From Parabacteroides gordonii MS-1 = DSM 23371 (GTDB taxonomy: Bacteria > Bacteroidota > Bacteroidia > Bacteroidales > Tannerellaceae), in the NCBI RefSeq assembly GCF_000969825.1, contig NZ_KQ033919.1, positions 4,417,444 through 4,481,443 of the forward strand: a DNA stretch of 64,000 nucleotides, given 5' to 3'. Below the pieces are notes generated by a model. That model was not told where the DNA came from and ran no database searches. It was given only the letters and a program-made list of their open reading frames with translations. Every line of letters begins with the position of its first letter. Position 1 is the stretch's first letter. The position numbers and the translations under genes were made by a program. Shown here in pieces: positions 26,162 through 35,596 of this stretch.

Positions 26162-27318
26162 AAAATCTTTCTTATTTGTGTTATAATTCTTTGGCAGGCC
26201 AGTCCATCCCCATAAGGATTAACGGCTTTACTCATTTGGTCATAATAAACCTGACTTTCCAGTAACCGGGAAGTCTCTTCCAATATCCTAGTGAAATCTG
26301 TTCCTACCAGTTTAACTGTTCCGGCGTCTAGTGCTTCCGGACGTTCGGTCGTATCACGCATCACCAACACAGGTTTCCCTAATCCGGGAGCTTCTTCCTG
26401 AATACCTCCACTATCGGTCAGAACAATTGTCGATAGTTCCATCAAGTAAACAAACGGAAGATATTCCAGCGGCTCTATAAAGAACATATTTGGAAGATGT
26501 GTATCTCCGAATACTTCCTGTATTGGTTTCCGAACGTTCGGATTCAGGTGCATCGGGTAGACAAAGTCTGTTTCGGGATATTTCAGTGCCAATGTTTTAA
26601 TAGCCTTACACATGGCTATAAAACCTTCACCGAAGTTTTCCCTGCGATGACCTGTTATTAAAACCAATTTCCGGTTACTTTGTTCTGATAGACGGGTAAT
26701 TTTATAACCTGCTCTTTCCAGTTCATTAGTAAGCTGTTGTCGTAAATCATCCTTGTTTTTTATTTGGCTGACTACGTGATACAAGGCGTCTATTACCGTA
26801 TTTCCTGTTACTATGATCCGGTTTTCTTCAATGCCTTCAGACAGTAAATTTTTTTTACTTAATGACGTTGGAGAGAAGTGCCAGGTGGCAATTCTTCCAG
26901 TGATTTGCCGATTCATTTCTTCCGGCCAGGGACTGTATATATTATGTGTACGTAATCCGGCTTCTATATGTCCGACCGGTATTTGCTGATAAAAAGCAGC
27001 CAAGGCGGCGGCAGTAGAAGTGGTGGTATCACCATGTACCAGTACCAGGTCGGGGCGGGCATCCTGTAAGACTTCTCTCATTCCTGTCAGGACACGGGCA
27101 GTCACATCGTAGAGATCTTGCCCTTGTTTCATGATATTCAGATCATAGTCAGGATGAATATCAAAAATATGAAGTACCTGATCCAGCATTTCCCGGTGTT
27201 GTCCGGTAACACAAACGATTGTTTGGAACTGGTCGGGATATTTTTGAAGCTCCTTGATCAGCGGAGCCATTTTTATTGCTTCGGGGCGGGTACCGAAGAC
27301 TAACATAATCTTTTTCAT
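26158..27318 (-). CDS. wecB: UDP-N-acetylglucosamine 2-epimerase (non-hydrolysing)
   Basis: A 386-residue cytosolic enzyme that interconverts UDP-GlcNAc and UDP-ManNAc. Motifs: FGTRPEAIKMAPLI, LVHGDTTTSTAAALAAFY, GHIEAGLRT, GHRRENFGEG and LTDSGGIQEEAPGLGKPVL. Normal family length. With WecC further upstream in the same operon it would provide UDP-ManNAcA, so the polymer probably contains N-acetylmannosaminuronic acid or a derivative. Overlaps by 4 bp on both sides. Confidence 0.95.
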   Translation of the reverse strand: MKKIMLVFGTRPEAIKMAPLIKELQKYPDQFQTIVCVTGQHREMLDQVLHIFDIHPDYDLNIMKQGQDLYDVTARVLTGMREVLQDARPDLVLVHGDTTTSTAAALAAFYQQIPVGHIEAGLRTHNIYSPWPEEMNRQITGRIATWHFSPTSLSKKNLLSEGIEENRIIVTGNTVIDALYHVVSQIKNKDDLRQQLTNELERAGYKITRLSEQSNRKLVLITGHRRENFGEGFIAMCKAIKTLALKYPETDFVYPMHLNPNVRKPIQEVFGDTHLPNMFFIEPLEYLPFVYLMELSTIVLTDSGGIQEEAPGLGKPVLVMRDTTERPEALDAGTVKLVGTDFTRILEETSRLLESQVYYDQMSKAVNPYGDGLACQRIITQIRKIL

Positions 27319-28526
27319 ATTACTTCTTTTATTATATTCAGCATACGTTTAGCGAGTTGTTTACGATCAAAATCATGAGCCAGTTTCCGGCATCCGGCTT
27401 TACATTGTTCATATAAAACGGGATCGGAGAGGAGTAAATGGAGTTTCCGGCTAAAATCTTCTTCCGATTCCGGTTCAAAGCATAGTCCGGCCTGATAAGA
27501 TTCCACTATTTGGCGAGCCTCACCATTTACTCCCATAAGGATTGGAATTTCCATACCTGCATTTTCAAATATTTTAGAGGGGATCACAGTTGTAAATAAT
27601 TCTGATTTACGAAGGTTTATCAATGCAATGTCAAGAATAGATATATATCGTTTTACCTCTTGTTTGGAAACCGGATCGAGCATGGTTACATTCATTATTT
27701 TTAATTGCTCTTTAAGCTTTAGCAGATTCTTCTTTTCCGCTCCGGCTCCGATAAAAAGAAAATGGTAATTATTTTTGCCTTCCATATTAGCTGCACATTG
27801 TAGGATGAAGTCCAGTTTATGAGCCATACCATGTGTACCGATATACCCTATTATCTTTTTCCCTTTAAGGTTTAATTCTTCGAGTAATTTCTCGTCTTTG
27901 GCGGTAGGGCTAAATCGGGTTAGATCGACTCCGTTTTTTATAACTTCAATTTTATTGGGAATAACATTCTTTTCTTCCAGTCTCTTTTTAAAAGAATCGG
28001 TAACAACAACAATTTTATCTGCTAAACGATAACATTTTTTTTCTTCCCACTCGAAATAACGGATGATAGGATTATCCTTCATTGCTCCGACTGTCTTTAT
28101 CGATTCCGGCCATAGGTCGCGCACTTCCATAATCCAGGGTTTCCTTTTCCAAAAAGACAAAGTGCGTCCTGACAGAGCTGTAAAGAACTGAGGAGAGGTA
28201 GCTATGATAATATCAGCCTGTTGGAAGAGACCTGCCAGAAATGATGTTACAGAAAAGCTGATATAGTCCAGTGTTCTTTTTATAAATCCTTCATTTGCCG
28301 TGATATAACTCCATACACGAATGACATGGATGCCATCCATCATTTCCTGTTGGTATGGTTTATTTGTGTATCCTTTATAGACTTTTCCTTGGGGGAAGTT
28401 TGGAGTACAAGTAATAACGGTAACTTCAGCTCCTTGCCGTATCCATTCTCTGCAATGTTCATAAGTACGTGTAGCCGGAGCATTTACTTCCGGAGGAAAA
28501 TTATCAGTTAGAAATAATATTTTCAT
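27315..28526 (-). CDS. GT4-family glycosyltransferase (WbuB-like)
   Basis: A 403-residue cytoplasmic-face transferase. N-terminal KILFLTDNFPPEVNAPATRT with Gly/Pro motif, IIATSPQFFTALSG and WIMEVRDLWPESI are typical of WbuB-type L-fucosamine transferases. The C-terminal nucleotide-sugar site includes IGYIGTHGMAHKLDFIL and IPSKIFENAGMEIPILMGVNGEARQIVE. The WbuB likeness suggests transfer of an N-acetyl-fucosamine-type sugar, but donor specificity is not determinable. 4-bp overlaps with wecB and the heparinase-like gene. Confidence 0.88.
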   Translation of the reverse strand: MKILFLTDNFPPEVNAPATRTYEHCREWIRQGAEVTVITCTPNFPQGKVYKGYTNKPYQQEMMDGIHVIRVWSYITANEGFIKRTLDYISFSVTSFLAGLFQQADIIIATSPQFFTALSGRTLSFWKRKPWIMEVRDLWPESIKTVGAMKDNPIIRYFEWEEKKCYRLADKIVVVTDSFKKRLEEKNVIPNKIEVIKNGVDLTRFSPTAKDEKLLEELNLKGKKIIGYIGTHGMAHKLDFILQCAANMEGKNNYHFLFIGAGAEKKNLLKLKEQLKIMNVTMLDPVSKQEVKRYISILDIALINLRKSELFTTVIPSKIFENAGMEIPILMGVNGEARQIVESYQAGLCFEPESEEDFSRKLHLLLSDPVLYEQCKAGCRKLAHDFDRKQLAKRMLNIIKEVI

Positions 28527-30115
28527 AATTGCTGTATTTTATCAGTCTGTATGGTATATTGCATCTGATTAGTAAAGGAGATGCATATCTTTTTTGAAGG
28601 GATCAATTTGTTGTATTCAAAAGCAATTTCACAGTCTTCTATCCATATTTCATCTGTTCCATAGAAGGATAATATGGCCAGGTTTGTTTCTATTGTGTCC
28701 TGATTGATAGAACGGATCTTTACATCCGGATGAAGAATAATCGTATTAACCCCTTTCTTTTCTGTAATGGGTTGAAGGGAGTCACAGACCATAATAGTAG
28801 TATCGTTCAAATCAAATATTCGTTGATGTTCGATCCCTGATTGCTTGAATCCATCATGCCTGGCAGTAATACAGTTACGATCTTCTTTCAGGCTGATGAT
28901 TTTGGCTCGTTGAGCCACTCGGAAGCCTCCCCATACTTTGCTGGAACTTAATCCTTCAACCTGCACTGTATTATGGGCTTGTGTTTCACGTTCATATTGC
29001 CTGCGAACATTCTTTTCATAAGTTGATATGCCGGAATCGATAATAAAAGGTTTTCCTGCAATTCGTAACTCATAATTGAAAGTATCGGCATGAGCATGCC
29101 CCGGAATATAATCCGGGCCTATATTGCCAACATCTATTACCATTTCAAAAAGATTGGAAGTAAATTTCCGGTATCCACTTTCTTTTAATATATGAGTAGA
29201 CCACTGGATACCTAACCGTTTAGCATAGGCGAACAAATCCCTGGAGGAGGGGGCGATTTCGTAAGCGGAATCATTCAATAAAGGAATTGTTCCGTCTTTA
29301 TAGATAATAGCATTTAACCAGCTAAGCATAAGCCGGGCTTTTTCCTCCAGAAAAGCGACGACGCTCTCTTGTCCTTCAAAGCGGTAATTGTATTTTAAAG
29401 CATTAATACAATCTAATAACCGGTCTAGAAGTATTTCGTGATACATCGGACTCAGTTCATAATGAGCCCCATCCGGAAGAATTTGTTCATTGAGTTCTTT
29501 TGTCAACAGCCAGATTGCTTTCTCATAAAATCTATCATCCCGGAAATAAAGTCCTCCCCATAAAAGAGAGTAAGCATTTTCAAGGAGGTGATTGCCTAGG
29601 AGATGGAATTCGAGGTTTCTATATAAACTGAGATATTGAGAGTATAATGAACTATCCCATTTTTGTTGTTCTTTTATTGGGATAAGTTCTTGGTACTGGA
29701 AGACACATTTAATCCAATTTATACCTCTAAGTGAAATAGGATAGGGTTCCATTCCTGATCGATTTTGAGGAAGTGTGTCAATGAACAGATTTATCCAGTG
29801 AGAAACATCTTCGAAAGTGATTTTCTTTTGTAAAAGGAAATCCATATAGTTCAGATTATAAGTCCATAACATAGATCCTTCCGTATGATTCCAACTTTTA
29901 AACTTTTTATTAATGTTCAGAAATGTAAAAGAACTATCAGGTTGTAGACTAAAAGCTTTATCTATACATCTCACAAGAGATAACGGATATCCTTTACGCT
30001 CTTTATTTATCAGAAAATGTATTCCTCGTTTCTGCCGGAGATGATATTTCATTTGATAAATAATTTGTTTAGGGCGTAAATATCGTAAAGTATGATAATA
30101 TAAAGACGCTTTCAT
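28523..30115 (-). CDS. Heparinase II/III-like protein in the capsule operon
   Basis: A 530-residue protein with the alpha/alpha toroid plus beta-sandwich layout of heparinase II/III polysaccharide lyases. Signature elements: GNHLLENAYSLLWGG (about 165-180), LPDGAHYELSPMYHEILLDR, then the C-terminal domain with GHAHADTFNYELRIAGKPFIIDSGISTYE (catalytic-type His/Tyr). No signal peptide is seen, so it may act in the cytoplasm or be tethered during synthesis. Such proteins in Wzx/Wzy loci are thought to trim or modify uronic-acid-containing chains (inference). 4-bp overlaps with both neighbours. Confidence 0.82.
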   Translation of the reverse strand: MKASLYYHTLRYLRPKQIIYQMKYHLRQKRGIHFLINKERKGYPLSLVRCIDKAFSLQPDSSFTFLNINKKFKSWNHTEGSMLWTYNLNYMDFLLQKKITFEDVSHWINLFIDTLPQNRSGMEPYPISLRGINWIKCVFQYQELIPIKEQQKWDSSLYSQYLSLYRNLEFHLLGNHLLENAYSLLWGGLYFRDDRFYEKAIWLLTKELNEQILPDGAHYELSPMYHEILLDRLLDCINALKYNYRFEGQESVVAFLEEKARLMLSWLNAIIYKDGTIPLLNDSAYEIAPSSRDLFAYAKRLGIQWSTHILKESGYRKFTSNLFEMVIDVGNIGPDYIPGHAHADTFNYELRIAGKPFIIDSGISTYEKNVRRQYERETQAHNTVQVEGLSSSKVWGGFRVAQRAKIISLKEDRNCITARHDGFKQSGIEHQRIFDLNDTTIMVCDSLQPITEKKGVNTIILHPDVKIRSINQDTIETNLAILSFYGTDEIWIEDCEIAFEYNKLIPSKKICISFTNQMQYTIQTDKIQQL

Positions 30116-31500
30116 TGTTGGAGATGTTTTAATTGGGACACGACTGCTTTAAATTTTCCGGCTTGGGTACGTGGTATTTCAGATACATATTCAAAAAGAA
30201 CCTGTATATTACTGCTTATATAATGTTTAACCTGTTCACGGATAAAGTTTTCTGTTTGAGTGGAATAATTATTTCGGCGGACGATTCGTAATATTATTTC
30301 CTCAGGTTTTATTTGTAGGATCTGACATTCTTTCACATCATGAGTCTCTTTAAATAGATAGTCAAAACGCATGATTTTTGCACCCTCCGGTGTCAATATA
30401 TAATCTTCTGTTCTTCCCGTGATTTCTTTTATTATTTGGCTTTTCAGATGGCATTGGCACGGATGGTCATCAAATATGGCAGTATCCCCGTTTCTATACC
30501 GTATAAAAGGCATTCCATAATTAGCGAAACCGGTTGCCAACAATTCTCCTGATGCTCCGTCTTCATTATATGTAGGTGATGTTAATTCAAAGTGGCCAAG
30601 CTCAAAATCTTCATGATAATTATTCGCTATACACTGGGAAGCTGAAGCTGCCTCTTCAGAGAAACTGTAGTGTTCATGTATTTTGCTTCCTTTGAATATT
30701 TGGACGATTTGCTTTCTTTGATATTCAAATAACTTTTCTGCTCCGGTGAATATATGTTCAGGAGGATTGGATATGGTTAGTCCTGCTTCTTCAATCTGCA
30801 ATGAAAGTTGATAAATAATAGAAGGATATCCTGTAAAATACTTAAAACCTGCCTGATTAATAAAATTCGCAAGATGATTGATTTTATTATGAGTGATATG
30901 CTGCATACTGATAAAGTATTGATTCATTGCTTTGTTTTGTCTCCAGTATGGAGGCTTGTCGGTTGAGATGGGGACAACGGTTTTTCCTGTTAGAGTGAGA
31001 TATTTATCTCCAAGTGTTATACCAAATCTGGCCATATACCTGTAAACAACAGCCCAATAGAATTGTACACTATACTGAGTCCAGAAAAAATTTAATGCAG
31101 TTCCGGTACTACCGCTGGTATGATATTGAATAAGCTTTTTGGCGGGAATATTATCGGCAAGCATTTCTTTCCAATGCATGCGAACTTCTTCTTTTGTCAA
31201 TTCCGGGAATAAAGGAAGGTCGTCTATTGATTTGAAATCACTCGGTGATAATCCTGCAGAAGAATATTTTTGTTTATAATAAGGACAATGGTTATAAGCA
31301 TGATGTATGATTTTGTAAATATTCTCTTCTTTATAGGATCTGATCTGCTCAGCATTCCACTCGGAAGTACTGTCTAAAAAACGATGAATGGCATAAAAAT
31401 CTTTATTAAATCGTAGTTCTTTAAGCTTATATCCATAAATGGAACAAGCCAAATTTTGCAGAGACGGTGTTAGTCTTGCATATATATTTTCAAGTTTCAT
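30112..31500 (-). CDS. CapK/phenylacetate-CoA ligase-like adenylate-forming protein
   Basis: A 462-residue protein of the PaaK/CapK family found in capsule loci. It has the AMP-binding P-loop-like YHTSGSTGTALNF, HEHYSFSEEAASASQ and GELLATGFANYGMPFIRYRNGD, and ends in the AGKFKAVVSQ motif. In this family the reaction is activation of a carboxylic acid; in capsule loci the substrate is usually unknown, and ligation of an amino acid or acyl group to the sugar is a common guess. It neighbours the heparinase-like gene with a 4-bp overlap and is AT-rich like the centre of the locus. Confidence 0.85.
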   Translation of the reverse strand: MKLENIYARLTPSLQNLACSIYGYKLKELRFNKDFYAIHRFLDSTSEWNAEQIRSYKEENIYKIIHHAYNHCPYYKQKYSSAGLSPSDFKSIDDLPLFPELTKEEVRMHWKEMLADNIPAKKLIQYHTSGSTGTALNFFWTQYSVQFYWAVVYRYMARFGITLGDKYLTLTGKTVVPISTDKPPYWRQNKAMNQYFISMQHITHNKINHLANFINQAGFKYFTGYPSIIYQLSLQIEEAGLTISNPPEHIFTGAEKLFEYQRKQIVQIFKGSKIHEHYSFSEEAASASQCIANNYHEDFELGHFELTSPTYNEDGASGELLATGFANYGMPFIRYRNGDTAIFDDHPCQCHLKSQIIKEITGRTEDYILTPEGAKIMRFDYLFKETHDVKECQILQIKPEEIILRIVRRNNYSTQTENFIREQVKHYISSNIQVLFEYVSEIPRTQAGKFKAVVSQLKHLQQ

Positions 31501-31520
31501 ATAAAATATTAATTGAATGT

Positions 31521-32570
31521 TTATGAAATGATCTTATCTACTATACGCTTATTAACTGTTTCAGAGTCAAAGTTTTCCGCAAAAGAATGTAAAGCATTCC
31601 GGGAATAGCCGGCATAATTAGTTGAATTAAACGATAAAATAGCTTTTTCCAGTTCTTCTATGTTTTTGGGTGAGATCAACTTCCCATTGTATTGATCTGT
31701 CACAATTTCCGGGATTCCTCCAAAGTTTGTTGTTATAACAGGTATTCCAAGGGAAAATGCTTCAATGATAATACCGGGATATCCTTCTCCTGCATGAAAT
31801 GTAGGGAGTAGCAGTACATCATAGTTTATAAGTGTGTTGGACACCTGATCAGGCTCCAGGCTTCCATGATAGGTTATATTATATTGGTTGAAATAGTCGG
31901 AAGTGTAGCTATTGTCTCTAATTGGGCCGTAAATATCCAATATGTAATTAGGGGGTAATCGTTTGGAAACTTCTAATATTTCATTGATCCCTTTGCTTTG
32001 TTTGACGTGTGATATAAAGACGAATCGTTTTTGAAAAGGAGATGTTTTTATTATCTTGTTTTTTCTGCGTGCATTTGGAAACCATATCACCTTGTCAGGA
32101 TTACCACTTAATTCAGCAAAAAAGGACACTAGCTCTTTCGTTTCAACAAGTATGAGGTCTGTCCTTTTTAAAAAAAAGCGGAAGTAAGCTTTTATGATAG
32201 ATGATTGTTTCTCATAAACAGTTTTAAAACTTCCTGCAAATTTCCGAAAAACAATTTTCTTGTTACAAAGTAATGCTAATGGACTTAAAAGAGGAAAAAG
32301 TATAAAAGCCCCTTTACTTGTCACATGAAAAGTTATAATATCTACATTTCTGAGATTCATCATATATTTCCCTATAACATATAAGATGTTTATTCCTTTT
32401 GAAAATCTTCCGCTAAATCGATTTGTCGGTATTACTTTATATGAATATTGCTTATTAGTCAGATAATCGATAAAGTCTTGTAATAGGATGGTAATACCCC
32501 CATAACTATTTGTTCTGCTTTTATAGGGAATAGCTCCTATAATAAGTATTTTTTTGTTATGATTTTCCAT
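31521..32570 (-). CDS. GT4-family glycosyltransferase
   Basis: A 349-residue glycosyltransferase with a GT-B fold. N-terminal KILIIGAIPYKSRTNSYGGITILL, middle FVFISHVKQSKGINEILEVSKRL, and the donor-sugar site LLPTFHAGEGYPGIIIEAFSLGIPVITTNFGGIPEIV (a long run with the E-x7-E pattern). It is AT-rich, within the variable centre of the operon. It adds one sugar of the repeat unit on the cytoplasmic face; donor and linkage unknown. Confidence 0.88.
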   Translation of the reverse strand: MENHNKKILIIGAIPYKSRTNSYGGITILLQDFIDYLTNKQYSYKVIPTNRFSGRFSKGINILYVIGKYMMNLRNVDIITFHVTSKGAFILFPLLSPLALLCNKKIVFRKFAGSFKTVYEKQSSIIKAYFRFFLKRTDLILVETKELVSFFAELSGNPDKVIWFPNARRKNKIIKTSPFQKRFVFISHVKQSKGINEILEVSKRLPPNYILDIYGPIRDNSYTSDYFNQYNITYHGSLEPDQVSNTLINYDVLLLPTFHAGEGYPGIIIEAFSLGIPVITTNFGGIPEIVTDQYNGKLISPKNIEELEKAILSFNSTNYAGYSRNALHSFAENFDSETVNKRIVDKIIS

Positions 32571-32574
32571 CTGT

Positions 32575-33441
32575 TTAAAAATTAGGAACTCTCCAATAAA
32601 ATCTGTAAATGATCTTATTTAATACTCGTCCGGCAGGATTAGTCTTAAAGAAATAGAGTAGGTTATGCCATCTTGTCTTTTTATGATTTATTTTACAGAA
32701 CATTTCTGATAATGAAGCTTTCATATCAAGACTTTTCCGGTTTTGTGCGTTATGAATCCGATATGTAAAAACAGCTTCATGTCTAAAAGTTATAATTGTC
32801 TGGGGATATTGTAAGTACAATGAATAGAATATACCCCAGTCGTCGGTTCCTTTATTTTGTAAATCAGCATAACCTCCTATTTTATTAAATATATTTTTAC
32901 TGATAATATATTGTCCCGGCGAGACAGCTATATTTGATAAAAGAAATATTTTTAAATCGGCTAAATATTTTGCATTCGCGTACAGCCCGATTGTTTTACC
33001 CCGAAAAGGACTAAAGTGTTTGTCATTATTCGTATTATGCAGATTTAGTCCGGAAAAAGCAATTTGTGCATTATCTATCTCAATGGCTCTTAGTAGAGTA
33101 GAATAAAAAAAAGATGAGATATAATCGTCCTGATCTATAAAATGTAGATAATTTCCGGAAGCTATATCCGCTCCGATGTTGCGAGAACATCCTTGTCCTT
33201 TATTAGTCTGATTATTATGTATTATCGACCGCGGGATAGCATATTTTGCAAATATGGAATGAACGAACTCTTCTATATCCTCCTCCGGATAATCATTCAC
33301 AACCACAATTTCTCTAAATCTTTTATAGGTATATGGCGACTGAAGATTTTTGGATATTGATTGTATAAGTTTATCGAAGTATATTTTATACCTGTCATTC
33401 AGCAAATGATATGTTGGTATAATGATTGAGAATGTATTCAT
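32575..33441 (-). CDS. GT2-family glycosyltransferase
   Basis: A 288-residue GT-A transferase. Start MNTFSIIIPTYHLL, then EIVVVNDYPEEDIEEF. A DXD-like motif is in HFIDQDDYISSFFYSTLL, and GTDDWGIFYSLYLQYP is a typical acceptor-side motif. Inverting transfer of one residue of the repeat unit; specificity unknown. 16 bp before it lies the Wzy-like gene and 4 bp after it the GT4 gene. Confidence 0.88.
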   Translation of the reverse strand: MNTFSIIIPTYHLLNDRYKIYFDKLIQSISKNLQSPYTYKRFREIVVVNDYPEEDIEEFVHSIFAKYAIPRSIIHNNQTNKGQGCSRNIGADIASGNYLHFIDQDDYISSFFYSTLLRAIEIDNAQIAFSGLNLHNTNNDKHFSPFRGKTIGLYANAKYLADLKIFLLSNIAVSPGQYIISKNIFNKIGGYADLQNKGTDDWGIFYSLYLQYPQTIITFRHEAVFTYRIHNAQNRKSLDMKASLSEMFCKINHKKTRWHNLLYFFKTNPAGRVLNKIIYRFYWRVPNF

Positions 33442-33457
33442 TAGAAACTATTTTTAT

Positions 33458-34501
33458 TTAAATCATTTCAGGTACTAATCGTGCAAACATTGTGTATTCT
33501 ATCAGAATATTTAGAAATAATGCTATGAGTACAGCCCTTTTGTTCAAAGAAGAATATTCATATAAGAAAGTGAGTAATATGAATTCGAAGAATATGAATA
33601 TTTCTCCTAATCGGCCACCGGCCGGAACAAAATAGAACATGAGGGTAAGAATTGTTCCAATACAGTATGTATTTAAAAAGAAATTATACGTTTTTACTTT
33701 GTTTGGATATATATAGTCTTTTAAATAGACAAACAGGATACCACACAGACCGAATTTTATTTTTGACAGACCATACATTTGTGAACTAGTATCGGCATGG
33801 TCTATATATTTTTGAAATCTTGGAGAGAATGATAAAAGCTGTGACATTGTTTCCAACTGCGTTAATATCTGATTCTGCAGAGATATAAATGGAAGGAGAA
33901 TTCCGATGCTCAGTATTACATAAAGATATTTCTTTTTAATATTGATAAATCCGACTAAAGGTAAAATGTAAAACAGTATGGTTGTCTGATGGATAAAAAA
34001 AGCAATCGTGACAATAGCATAGTAAAAAAAGAGCCCATACGGTGTCTTATGATTTAGCAAATAGGTAATTCCTATGTAACAAATAGATATGGCTAATGCC
34101 ACCCGTATAATGATACCGAAATAGTAAAATCCGAAATAAGGTAAGAATAGAAGAAAGGCTAAATTTACGTTTTCAACGAGTTTTCTTGTGCATAAAAAGT
34201 AACAGCAAAACAGGAAACAGAGATAAATTAAAAGAAAAAGATGAAAACTTACTCCGAAAGAGAGACATGATTTATTGATGAACATAAACCCTGTTTCCAC
34301 AATATCTTCCATACTCTGGAATAGGTAAATTTCTTTATATTCCAGAGTGTCGGGTATATTATCACTACGTAATAAGGATAAGAGAGCTATGATCCATGTA
34401 TAAAGAATTGTATATAGGAGGAACTTAGTTCTTTTATTGAATTGTAGAAAATAATCTAATACGTAAAGATAAATGGTTAGAGCTAAAGTTGCGATATACA
34501 T
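33458..34501 (-). CDS. EpsG-family membrane protein, probable polysaccharide polymerase (Wzy)
   Basis: A 347-residue polytopic membrane protein with about ten hydrophobic segments beginning MYIATLALTIYLYVLDYFLQ. The first periplasmic loop carries LRSDNIPDTLEYKEIY, characteristic of EpsG/Wzy-like proteins, and a middle loop has FIHQTTILFYI. As the only such protein in the locus, and with a flippase present, it is the best candidate polymerase joining repeat units in the periplasm. Assignment rests on topology and context. Confidence 0.78.
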   Translation of the reverse strand: MYIATLALTIYLYVLDYFLQFNKRTKFLLYTILYTWIIALLSLLRSDNIPDTLEYKEIYLFQSMEDIVETGFMFINKSCLSFGVSFHLFLLIYLCFLFCCYFLCTRKLVENVNLAFLLFLPYFGFYYFGIIIRVALAISICYIGITYLLNHKTPYGLFFYYAIVTIAFFIHQTTILFYILPLVGFINIKKKYLYVILSIGILLPFISLQNQILTQLETMSQLLSFSPRFQKYIDHADTSSQMYGLSKIKFGLCGILFVYLKDYIYPNKVKTYNFFLNTYCIGTILTLMFYFVPAGGRLGEIFIFFEFILLTFLYEYSSLNKRAVLIALFLNILIEYTMFARLVPEMI

Positions 34502-34507
34502 ACTGCT

Positions 34508-35596
34508 TTATTCTTTAACCGACGATTCGATCAAATTTTTTAATTTTGAATAAGCCTTTTCCCAGGTGAACTGTTGAATATACTTGTTCCCATTATCTGC
34601 TAATTTGTATCTTAGCGAATTGTTAGTTATTAATCTTTCTATATTATTTGCTAATGCCAAAGGATCTTTTACCGGAGATAATAAGGCGGTTACTCCTTGC
34701 TGGCATACGACTTTGAATCCTTCGATATCAGTGCAAGCTACAGCGCAACCACATTGCATTGCTTCCGGTGGAGTCAGGCAAAATCCTTCTCCATGACTGG
34801 CATTAATGAATATTGCGGCTTCATTATACAGGCGGTTATGTGTCTTTTTATCTGGTTGCTGATAGTAGTTTATCCAATCTGGAAGATCTTTGGGTTGTTT
34901 GGGAAATCCGAAAAGATTAACTAGTAATTTCGGGAATTTATTTTTTACGATTTGAAGAGCCTCAAATGCATCTTTACAGCCTTTTTCCGGCATAGGATGA
35001 TAAAGCATTGTGATGCAATATTTATTTTTGTCAGCATAATTGATTTCTTTTCGGAAGTAATTGAAATCAAATCCATTATAGATTAGATCTACTTTCCCTC
35101 CTACTGATTCTATTTTTCCCTTCAGCCAGGGAGCTATTGTTACTTTATGCATTGGATAAGTATATGTTTCCAATACTTTTTCTTCCGGTAAAGCCCATGT
35201 TTCAAATCCTTGTATAAAATAAAATTTATGCTTGGCTGTGATGTTTTTATATTCATTTAAATATACAGCAGTCTGAACAGCTGTTGCTATGTATATATCA
35301 GCAGCCGGTACGTTTGATTCACGAAGGTCCCACACAGGAAATAGTCTGATGCGTCTATCCAGGTCAAACCAGTTATAGGGTGTGTATCGCTTAGGGCTAT
35401 AATTCAATAAATAGCGGATAATTGCTTTCACTTTCTTTTGGGGGCTGAGAGTATTGTAGAAATGTACGGCTGGAAATACAATAGATATTTGGAATCCATC
35501 ATTGGCCAGTCTATTAGCATATTCGAAGACCACTTTGAATCCTCCCGACGGAGCATACCCTACAGCCGGCATTAAAAAGCATATATGTTTTCCCAT
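34508..35596 (-). CDS. GT4-family glycosyltransferase
   Basis: A 362-residue GT-B transferase: MGKHICFLMPAVGYAPSGGFKVV at the N-terminus, ITMLYHPMPEKGCKDAFEAL, and donor-site INASHGEGFCLTPPEAMQCGCAVACTDIEG with GVTALLSPVKDPLALANNIERL. It lies between flippase and polymerase genes, overlapping the flippase stop by 1 bp. It probably adds a sugar of the repeat unit; donor unknown. Confidence 0.88.
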   Translation of the reverse strand: MGKHICFLMPAVGYAPSGGFKVVFEYANRLANDGFQISIVFPAVHFYNTLSPQKKVKAIIRYLLNYSPKRYTPYNWFDLDRRIRLFPVWDLRESNVPAADIYIATAVQTAVYLNEYKNITAKHKFYFIQGFETWALPEEKVLETYTYPMHKVTIAPWLKGKIESVGGKVDLIYNGFDFNYFRKEINYADKNKYCITMLYHPMPEKGCKDAFEALQIVKNKFPKLLVNLFGFPKQPKDLPDWINYYQQPDKKTHNRLYNEAAIFINASHGEGFCLTPPEAMQCGCAVACTDIEGFKVVCQQGVTALLSPVKDPLALANNIERLITNNSLRYKLADNGNKYIQQFTWEKAYSKLKNLIESSVKE

